Of a DNA stretch of 10,349 nucleotides, positions 5,689 through 10,349 are shown piece after piece. The stretch is taken from NCBI GenBank assembly GCA_937922955.1, contig CALAKO010000029.1:1-10349 (forward strand), read 5' to 3'. The position numbers were made by a program, and so were the translations under genes. The notes under the pieces are model-generated. The model saw only the letters and a list, made by a program, of their open reading frames with translations, made no database searches and had not been told where the DNA came from. The DNA is from an uncultured Peptococcaceae bacterium. GTDB taxonomy: Bacteria; Bacillota; Peptococcia; Peptococcales; Peptococcaceae. The first letter of the stretch is position 1; each line of letters begins with the position of its first letter.

Positions 5689-5718
5689 TTGCCGCTCTTT
5701 TGTTCCCCATGGTATGAT
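5689..5718 (+). promoter_or_regulatory. Promoter of the DUF1287 gene
   Basis: TTGCCG (5689-5694) and TATGAT (5713-5718) are 18 bases apart. The -35 box directly adjoins the T-tract of the preceding terminator, and the AAAAAGGAGG ribosome site (about 5723-5732) lies just downstream. Confidence 0.55.
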
Positions 5719-5740
5719 GGGCAAAAAGGAGGCGATCACC

Positions 5741-6439
5741 ATGGCTGGAAAACATGGCAAAGGGTTCTTATCGTTTTTGCTTGTGCTTTGCGCCCTTGGT
5801 GCTGTGGCAGCCTGGGCATGGACCAATTATGGCCCCACGCCAGACGGCCGCCTGCCCAACCGTTACCATGGCGAGGTGACCACCATCACCGGCACCTCTG
5901 ACGCCGACTCCGACGGCATCCCCGATCAGCAGGACATCCTCCAGGGCGCCCTTGATTATGTTGCCACGCGGCCTCAATATAAGAGCGCTTATTTTGACGG
6001 CGGCTGGCCCACCGACGGCACTGGCGTCTGCACCGATGTTGTCGCCTATGGCCTGCGCGCCGCTGGCTACGACCTGCCAAGCCTTGTCGATGCCGACAAG
6101 CGCGAAGCGCCCGATCAATACTTCGGCGTGCCGCCCGATAGCAACATCGACTACCGCCGCGTGCCCAACCTTGCCGTCTACTTCTCGCGCCATGCCACCG
6201 CGCTGACCACCGACACCAGCGCCATCGACCAATGGCAGGGCGGCGACATCGTCATCTTCGACGACAACCACATCGGCATCATCAGCGACCGCCGCAACCG
6301 CAGCGGCGTGCCCTATCTCATTCACCACGCCTACCCAGGCCAGCAGCGCTACGAAGAGGACGCCCTCGACAGCTACGGCACCGCCATCACCGGCCACTAC
6401 CGCCTCGGCACCTGGACCGAAAACAGCAGTGCCGAGTGA
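5741..6439 (+). CDS. DUF1287 domain protein, N-terminally anchored, probable envelope hydrolase-like protein
   Basis: A 232-residue protein with one hydrophobic N-terminal helix (about 8-28, after a basic MAGKHGKG), acting as signal anchor or signal peptide. Then DADSDGIPDQQD (54-65) has aspartates at loop positions 1, 3, 5, 9 and 12, like an EF-hand calcium loop. The rest is DUF1287: GVCTDVVAYGLRAAGYDL (95-112), NIDYRRVPNL (135-144), WQGGDIVIFDDNHIGIISD (165-183), LIHHAYPG (193-200) and TGHYR (217-221). DUF1287 belongs, as I understand it, to the NlpC/P60-like papain-type superfamily; C97 and H177 are the likely catalytic pair, and the substrate is unknown (peptidoglycan is a guess). The start at 5741 has AAAGGAGG 8 bases upstream. 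Base use between about 5880 and 6420 is strikingly rich in C-ending codons compared with the genes downstream. Confidence 0.88.
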   Translation: MAGKHGKGFLSFLLVLCALGAVAAWAWTNYGPTPDGRLPNRYHGEVTTITGTSDADSDGIPDQQDILQGALDYVATRPQYKSAYFDGGWPTDGTGVCTDVVAYGLRAAGYDLPSLVDADKREAPDQYFGVPPDSNIDYRRVPNLAVYFSRHATALTTDTSAIDQWQGGDIVIFDDNHIGIISDRRNRSGVPYLIHHAYPGQQRYEEDALDSYGTAITGHYRLGTWTENSSAE

Positions 6440-6525
6440 AAAAACACTGGATATTCTCTAACGATATAAAAGTGGTTCGTAAGAATGTGTAAACCTGAAT
6501 GTGATTGAAAGGACAGGTGACAGCA

Positions 6526-7299
6526 ATGATGAAACAATCGGCTTATATTTTTGCAGGAATGATCCTGTGCGCAACACTGGTTTTTTCGGGATGCAGCAAC
6601 AACAGCACCAACAGCAGCTATGAAACAGTGTCGGCCACCGCGCTTTATCAAACATCTGCTGAAAAAGTCTGCGCAGAGTACGACAACGGGGACATCCTGT
6701 ATATCGACAGAGCACAAGTATTGAACGATGGCGCTTTTTCTGACGATCAGGAAAAGATCATGGATGTGGTCCAGCAACATCTGCGCGCGACAGCGAGCAG
6801 CTATAATGGCGAAGTGCGCATCGCAAATGGGGATGCGATTGCCGAAGATGGTCTGGAATATGAAATGGATTGCCGCTATCGCTATCTAGCCTATGAAAGC
6901 ACGGAGAACACCAGCAAAGATGGTGAAATGTTTGTGGACTACCTCATGATGGATGTTCAGGCAGAAGCGGCAAAGGTAATCGTGTCTTACAAATTCCAGC
7001 AGCCTGACGCCGAAGCGCCTGCATACGAACAAACAGAAGCCTATATTTTTAAAAATGTGCCTGGCGACGCCGAACCATGGCAGCTGGTCAACGTAATCTT
7101 TGATCCGGAGGATGGCGACAGTGACCTTTTCGCAAAGCTGAAAGCCAGCGACAGCACAGACGAATGGCTGACCACCTATTCGTTCAGCCAGCTCCAGCGC
7201 TCGGACTACACCGATCAGCCAAACTACAGCTATTTTGTTGGTGACGACATGGCGATTGATGAAGAACGATTGCGCCATGCAGAAGAAATGAATGATTAA
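6526..7299 (+). CDS. Putative lipoprotein of unknown function
   Basis: A 257-residue protein with a lipoprotein signal: MMKQS basic start, hydrophobic stretch AYIFAGMILCATLVF (6-20), then FSGC, where C23 would be lipidated. A Ser/Asn-rich spacer (SNNSTNSSYET) follows, as is usual for membrane-attached lipoproteins. The mature part is acidic, with many Asp, Glu and Tyr, no further cysteine pair forming an obvious motif, and no repeat. I do not recognise a family. The strand-like stretches around AKVIVSYKFQ and the W-Q-L-V-N-V ending of the middle part could belong to a small NTF2- or lipocalin-like fold, but this is only impression. Start 6526 or 6529: AGGTGA (6515-6520) suits both; the TTG at 6505 lacks a site. 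The gene stands alone; a strong hairpin follows. It lies just upstream of the agr locus, so it might be a target or accessory, unproven. Confidence 0.8.
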   Translation: MMKQSAYIFAGMILCATLVFSGCSNNSTNSSYETVSATALYQTSAEKVCAEYDNGDILYIDRAQVLNDGAFSDDQEKIMDVVQQHLRATASSYNGEVRIANGDAIAEDGLEYEMDCRYRYLAYESTENTSKDGEMFVDYLMMDVQAEAAKVIVSYKFQQPDAEAPAYEQTEAYIFKNVPGDAEPWQLVNVIFDPEDGDSDLFAKLKASDSTDEWLTTYSFSQLQRSDYTDQPNYSYFVGDDMAIDEERLRHAEEMND

Positions 7300-7311
7300 G
7301 CCATCAAACCG

Positions 7312-7379
7312 CAATCACAGCGCCTGCGCATGTTCAGTAGAACGTGCGCAGGCGCTGCTGCGTGATTGACGCTCTTTTT
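7312..7379 (+). terminator. Long-stem terminator after the lipoprotein gene
   Basis: CAGCGCCTGCGCATGTTC (7318-7335) pairs with GAACGTGCGCAGGCGCTG (7340-7357), 18 pairs with one G-U, loop AGTA. CAATCAC (7312-7318) can extend it by pairing with GTGATTG (7362-7368). The T run (7374-7379) comes several bases later. The outer right arm overlaps the -35 box of the next promoter. Confidence 0.75.
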
Positions 7380-7394
7380 GCCATCCATTACAAT
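7366..7394 (+). promoter_or_regulatory. Sigma-A-type promoter of the agr regulator-kinase operon
   Basis: TTGACG (7366-7371) and TACAAT (7389-7394) are exactly 17 bases apart, each 5 of 6 to consensus: the best promoter in the window. The regulator start codon is 34 bases downstream of the -10 box. No clear AgrA-type direct repeats were found at it. Confidence 0.8.
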
Positions 7395-7428
7395 GAGAGA
7401 AGAATTGCAATGAAGGGAGAGGGGCGCA

Positions 7429-8139
7429 ATGCGATTTGCGATTTGTGACGATGATGCCGCTTTTGCGCATGCGCTGGAGGCACATTTTGCGGCGTGCGCA
7501 CTGGCGATCGACACGGAAGTGTACGCCAGCGGTGAAGAGTTGCTGCGTGACTATGCGCAGAATGGCCGCCGCTATGACGCGCTGTTTCTGGACATGGAAA
7601 TGGGCGGTATGAATGGCATTGCCACGGCCAACGCTATTCGTGCGCTGGACCGGCGGGCCATCATCGTCTTTGTCACCAGCCACACTAAATACATGCGGGA
7701 AAGCTTTCAGTGCCAGCCGCTGGATTTTCTTGTCAAGCCGGTGGAGACAGGCGCGCTGGATAAGGTGCTTGCAGCCATTGTCCGCAAGGTGGAGGAAGAG
7801 CGGCTGAGCATCACCTTCAGCGACAATAGAAAAATGGTGCGCCTGTATTGCGACGAGATCGTTTATTGCGAAAGCGACGGCCACTGGGTCGAGATTCACA
7901 CCGCCGCGGAGGTTTTCCGCACGCGCATGACGCTGACCGCCCTTGAAGGCATGCTGACACCGAGCCTGTTCGCTCGAGCAAGCAAGAGCCATCTTGTCAA
8001 CCTCGATCAGGTGCGTACCATTGAGGGTTACGCCCTCCATCTTCGGGACAGCGGCACGGTGCTGTCCCTTGGCCGCGCCTATGTTAAATCGTTCAAGCAG
8101 GCGCTCTTGGTGCGCCACGCAAGGAGGCTGTGCCTATGA
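7429..8139 (+). CDS. AgrA-like response regulator, LytTR family
   Basis: A 236-residue cytoplasmic response regulator. The receiver domain (about 1-120) has the acidic pocket D7-D8-D9 (AICDDD), the phosphoacceptor D55 in ALFLDMEM, T83 in FVTSH and K103 in LVKP, so it is complete. The LytTR DNA-binding domain (about 128-232) shows IVYCESDGHWVEIHT, then ARASKSHLVNLDQVRTIEG, the S-x-x-x-V-N-L-x-x-V core of AgrA/LytR/VirR-type domains. Such domains bind paired direct repeats of about 9 bases. The start at 7429 is preceded by AAGGGAGAGG. Its stop overlaps the kinase start in ATGA (8136-8139), so the two are cotranslated. In the agr logic it would activate agr and target promoters once phosphorylated. 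The symbol agrA is withheld because orthology is by architecture and neighbourhood only. Confidence 0.93.
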   Translation: MRFAICDDDAAFAHALEAHFAACALAIDTEVYASGEELLRDYAQNGRRYDALFLDMEMGGMNGIATANAIRALDRRAIIVFVTSHTKYMRESFQCQPLDFLVKPVETGALDKVLAAIVRKVEEERLSITFSDNRKMVRLYCDEIVYCESDGHWVEIHTAAEVFRTRMTLTALEGMLTPSLFARASKSHLVNLDQVRTIEGYALHLRDSGTVLSLGRAYVKSFKQALLVRHARRLCL

Positions 8140-9440
8140 CGGTGTTTGATTTTGCCGACGTGCTCACGCCATTCATTGAAGCACTGATGTTTTTCATGCT
8201 TTTTGAGGCGTTTCTAAAACGACGGGAAGAATGGTCGAGCTGGTGTTATGGCGTCGGTGGTCTGACATTGGCTGCATTGCTTGCATTAAGCAGCCACTGG
8301 TTTGTTTTCTCCGAGTTGAATGTATTGATTTTTTTCATCGCAGCACTGATTTGTTCGTTTTTTTATACGGGATCCTGGTCTCATCGAATCTTAGCGGCAA
8401 TTCTTGGTGTGTTGATTATAGCGGTGGCGGAAATGGTTGTAACCTATTTTATGATGTGGCTGTTTCATATAGAAGTTGACGATGTCATGGAAATTAAAGA
8501 GTATCGTTTTCTGGGAACCATTGTTTCAAAAATTTGGGGCTTGTCTATCTGTAACGGCATACGCATTCGTTCGAACATACAACAATACAAGGTGAATAGA
8601 GCGTATTGGTTGTTGTTCTTTATGTTATTTTTTGGGTCCTTGGTTGCTGTCTTTTTAATCTTCAAGTTGACCTATGAAATTGACACCACTGCTTACAATG
8701 GTTTGGCGGTTTTCTCTGCGTTTGCTTTGTTTTTTGGGACGATTTTTGCACTGTATCTGTATGAACGCTTAGGCCGACAAAGTGTTCTGTTGCGAGAGCA
8801 GGAGCAGTATGAGCAGCACTTAAAATCACAGCTCAAGCATCTCGATGAGCTGCTCATTAAGCAGAAAGCATTGCGCGGCTTTAAGCACGATGTATCCAAC
8901 CAGCTGGTTGCTTTGAAAGGCTATTTTGCCAGTGGGGATGCTGCTGGCGGCATGCGCCATGTGGACAGCCTGCTCCAGCGTATCAGCGACATTGAAGCAG
9001 TGATCGATACCGGCAACATTGCCTTGGATGCGGTTCTCAGCACTAAGCAAACAATTGCTGAGCATAAAGGCATCAATGTTGAGCATCATATTCGTATTGC
9101 AGAAAACTTAACCGTTGATCCGATCGATCTTTGTGTGATTTTTGGCAACGCGTTGGATAACGCCATCGAAGCTTGCGAGCGGCTTGAGACAGCGGACAAG
9201 CGCATCGTTTTGGACCTGCGTCAGGAAGACAACACGCTGTTTTGTCAGCTGGCTAATACAGCGCCGCCGAGCGATGACAGTTCCCTTGCCACTTCAAAGC
9301 CGGATAAGGACAACCACGGCTTTGGCTTCGCCAACCTCACCGCGTCGCTGGAAAAATACGGCGGAGCACCGCTGGTCGTCTGGGAAAAGGGCTGGTTTAC
9401 ATTGAGCTTCATGCTGTTTATGAGCGACGCCGGTCAGTAA
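8136..9440 (+). CDS. AgrC-like GHKL sensor histidine kinase
   Basis: A 434-residue membrane kinase. The N-terminal part has about six membrane segments (about 8-27, 39-54, 62-78, 86-110, 155-178, 190-210), the usual peptide-sensing layout of AgrC. A coiled-coil linker follows (about 213-245). The dimerisation/phosphotransfer region has H251 in FKHDVSNQLVALKGY, the HD-x-x-N-Q-L box of HPK10-type kinases. The ATPase part has the N box GNALDNAIEAC (337-347) and the G box HGFGFANL (394-401), complete enough for activity. The start is ATG 8136, overlapping the regulator stop by 4 bases; AAGGAGG (8121-8127) is 8 bases upstream. The GTG at 8130 is too close to that site. The sensor half is visibly more AT-rich than the kinase half. 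A terminator follows within 26 bases. It presumably senses the AgrD-derived peptide. Confidence 0.93.
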   Translation: MTVFDFADVLTPFIEALMFFMLFEAFLKRREEWSSWCYGVGGLTLAALLALSSHWFVFSELNVLIFFIAALICSFFYTGSWSHRILAAILGVLIIAVAEMVVTYFMMWLFHIEVDDVMEIKEYRFLGTIVSKIWGLSICNGIRIRSNIQQYKVNRAYWLLFFMLFFGSLVAVFLIFKLTYEIDTTAYNGLAVFSAFALFFGTIFALYLYERLGRQSVLLREQEQYEQHLKSQLKHLDELLIKQKALRGFKHDVSNQLVALKGYFASGDAAGGMRHVDSLLQRISDIEAVIDTGNIALDAVLSTKQTIAEHKGINVEHHIRIAENLTVDPIDLCVIFGNALDNAIEACERLETADKRIVLDLRQEDNTLFCQLANTAPPSDDSSLATSKPDKDNHGFGFANLTASLEKYGGAPLVVWEKGWFTLSFMLFMSDAGQ

Positions 9441-9465
9441 TTTGCAGTTTATGGTCATTTTATTG

Positions 9466-9501
9466 CGGCTTGTGCCACTTTACGGCACAAGCCGATTTTT
9501 T
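9466..9501 (+). terminator. Intrinsic terminator between the kinase gene and agrB
   Basis: CGGCTTGTGCC (9466-9476) and GGCACAAGCCG (9484-9494) form a perfect 11-bp stem with loop ACTTTAC, followed by A and six T (9496-9501). This separates the regulator-kinase unit from the signal-making genes. Only a weak promoter candidate is seen after it: TGCTAAGAT (9503-9511), an extended -10 with 4 of 6 matches and no -35 box. Confidence 0.88.
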
Positions 9502-9540
9502 ATGCTAAGATTCAGTCACAGCAAAGGAGTGAGAAAATTC

Positions 9541-10116
9541 ATGCAAAAGCTTGCGCAAAAGACGGCCAATCAATTGGCAGTACAGGGCATTATCGCCAAA
9601 AAAGATACAGCGGTGTATCGCTATGGTTTGGAAGCCCTCTATTCCTCGCTGCTGGAGTTGTTAACAATTCTTTTTCTATCCTTTTTTGTTGGTAATTTTT
9701 TGCAAACGATCCTGTTTTTTACAGCGTTTATTCCGTTGCGCGTGTATGCTGGCGGTTATCATGCCAAAACGCGTTTGCGCTGCTATCTAATGTCATTGGC
9801 CGTGTATGGTTTTTTTTCAATGATGTTGTTAATAACTCCGGTTGCGTTGCTATTGCCTTTTGCCTGGGTTGGCAGCATGCTGTCCTTGTTCATTGTTTGG
9901 CTGCTTGCCCCAGTGGCACATCAGAATCATAAAATCAGCTTGAAAAGCCGGAAAATGTATAGAAAAACTGCATTGATGATCTGTACAACAGAAGTTTTTA
10001 TAATTGTGCTTGGCCAAAGCCTATTTCAAAATAATACATTTATTTTTGCAATGCTGTTGGCACTTCTAGCAGAATCGTTTTTCATGATGGTTGCAAAATT
10101 TCAATCTAATAGGTAA
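9541..10116 (+). CDS. agrB: AgrB-like AgrD-processing membrane cysteine endopeptidase
   Basis: AgrB cuts the C-terminal tail of the AgrD precursor and forms the thiolactone ring of the autoinducing peptide at the membrane. The protein has 191 residues (family about 180-210). The core RVYAGGYHAKTRLRC (67-81) holds the catalytic H74 and C81, seven residues apart, the same spacing as in Staphylococcus aureus AgrB (H77, C84). About six hydrophobic segments cover residues 37-62, 82-100, 101-120, 145-160 and 163-185. The basic, amphipathic N-terminus (MQKLAQKTANQL) fits. The start at 9541 has AAAGGAGTG (9523-9531) 9 bases upstream; the open frame extends to 9442 but crosses the terminator hairpin and has no site. 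agrD follows 28 bases after the stop. The gene is AT-rich compared with the Moco genes. Confidence 0.93.
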   Translation: MQKLAQKTANQLAVQGIIAKKDTAVYRYGLEALYSSLLELLTILFLSFFVGNFLQTILFFTAFIPLRVYAGGYHAKTRLRCYLMSLAVYGFFSMMLLITPVALLLPFAWVGSMLSLFIVWLLAPVAHQNHKISLKSRKMYRKTALMICTTEVFIIVLGQSLFQNNTFIFAMLLALLAESFFMMVAKFQSNR

Positions 10117-10144
10117 ATGGTTATATTAGAAAGGAGGGTATGAC

Positions 10145-10309
10145 ATGAAAAAGCTTAAATTGTCAACCGACGTATTATTAATGAAAGGTGGGAAAGTTTT
10201 AGCGCCGTTAGCCATAATGGCGGCAACATTTGCTGCAAATAGCGCATGTTTGTTTACATTTTATGAGCCAGAACAGCCAGCAGAATTAGAAATGCTCAAA
10301 AAGAAATAA
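10145..10309 (+). CDS. agrD: AgrD-like cyclic lactone autoinducer peptide precursor
   Basis: A 54-residue gene too short for common gene-length cutoffs. It starts at ATG 10145 with AAGGAGGG (10131-10138) 7 bases upstream, and stops at TAA 10307-10309. The N-terminal part (1-31) is an amphipathic basic leader (MKKLKLSTDVLLMKGGKVLA). The core SACLFTF (33-39) is followed by YEPEQPAEL (40-48), the charged E-P-x-x-P tail recognised by AgrB, then a Lys-rich end. By comparison with Listeria (ring CFMFV before YEP) and Clostridium perfringens (ring CLWFT before a Q-P-E-E-P tail), the ring is predicted as C35 to F39, sequence CLFTF, closed as thiolactone between C35 and the carboxyl of F39. N-terminal extra residues of the mature peptide cannot be told from sequence. 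Position after agrB supports the call. Confidence 0.92.
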   Translation: MKKLKLSTDVLLMKGGKVLAPLAIMAATFAANSACLFTFYEPEQPAELEMLKKK

Positions 10310-10349
10310 GTGTTAATGATGTTTATTTTGCAAATGCTTAGGTAATAAT

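Noticed and set aside
5768..6397. A 209-codon - strand open frame, rich in Ala, Val and Gly, opposite the DUF1287 gene.
   Set aside because: It results from the GC-rich, C-ending codon use of the + strand gene; no start signal, repetitive composition.
6465..6470. TATAAA as -10 box of the lipoprotein gene.
   Set aside because: No -35-like sequence at 16-18 bases upstream, so it cannot be told from chance AT-rich sequence.
7315..8118. A 267-codon open frame on the - strand opposite the response regulator.
   Set aside because: It mirrors the well-supported LytTR regulator gene, lacks a ribosome site and reads as low-sense sequence; the + strand gene has all receiver and LytTR motifs.
1..10349. 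CRISPR arrays, tRNA or rRNA genes, insertion sequences, phage attachment sites.
   Set aside because: No spaced direct repeats, no cloverleaf or rRNA-like sequence, and no transposase or integrase frame were found.
10310..10349. Sequence after agrD as part of a further gene.
   Set aside because: Only 40 AT-rich bases remain; no ribosome site or terminator can be supported.

Overview
The window looks like chromosomal DNA of a Bacillota (Firmicutes) bacterium, most likely an anaerobic member of the Clostridia. The reasons are strong AGGAGG-type ribosome binding sites before nearly every gene, a lipoprotein, Rho-independent terminators with T-tracts, an Agr-type cyclic-peptide quorum-sensing system, and a FAD-oxidoreductase pair of the anaerobic GlpA/GlpB-like kind. 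Base composition appears intermediate. I do not claim a genus. Fifteen... more exactly, fourteen protein genes can be supported, one of them truncated by the window edge and apparently frameshifted. There are no rRNA, tRNA, IS or CRISPR signals.

Region 1 (1-3340, + strand) is a tightly packed operon. It holds the C-terminal part of a GlpA-like FAD/[2Fe-2S] oxidoreductase with an apparent single-base frameshift near position 70, a second FAD-dependent oxidoreductase, and then moaA, moaC and a mogA/moaB-type gene for molybdenum cofactor (Moco) synthesis. A perfect 15-bp inverted repeat at 3271-3340 ends it and also serves the facing genes.

Region 2 (3340-4140, - strand) is a two-gene unit: an unrecognised 119-residue protein followed by a divergent MoaE-like protein. 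Thus the Moco genes of this window lie in two convergent units, and no moaD is present. A structured 175-bp intergenic region (4141-4315) separates this unit from the next genes.

Region 3 (4316-7299, + strand) holds four separately expressed genes for the membrane or envelope: an XRE-family regulator with a membrane domain, a DUF2798-type membrane protein, a membrane-anchored or exported DUF1287 protein, and a lipoprotein of unknown role. The leader of the DUF2798 gene has a promoter followed at once by a terminator-like hairpin, which suggests an attenuator or a small RNA.

Region 4 (7366-10309, + strand) is a complete agr-type quorum-sensing locus in the order regulator (AgrA-like LytTR) - kinase (AgrC-like) - terminator - AgrB - AgrD. 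AgrD and AgrB would make and export a thiolactone peptide, with Cys-Leu-Phe-Thr-Phe as the predicted ring. The kinase would sense it and phosphorylate the LytTR regulator. The sensor half of the kinase, agrB and agrD look more AT-rich than the surrounding genes.
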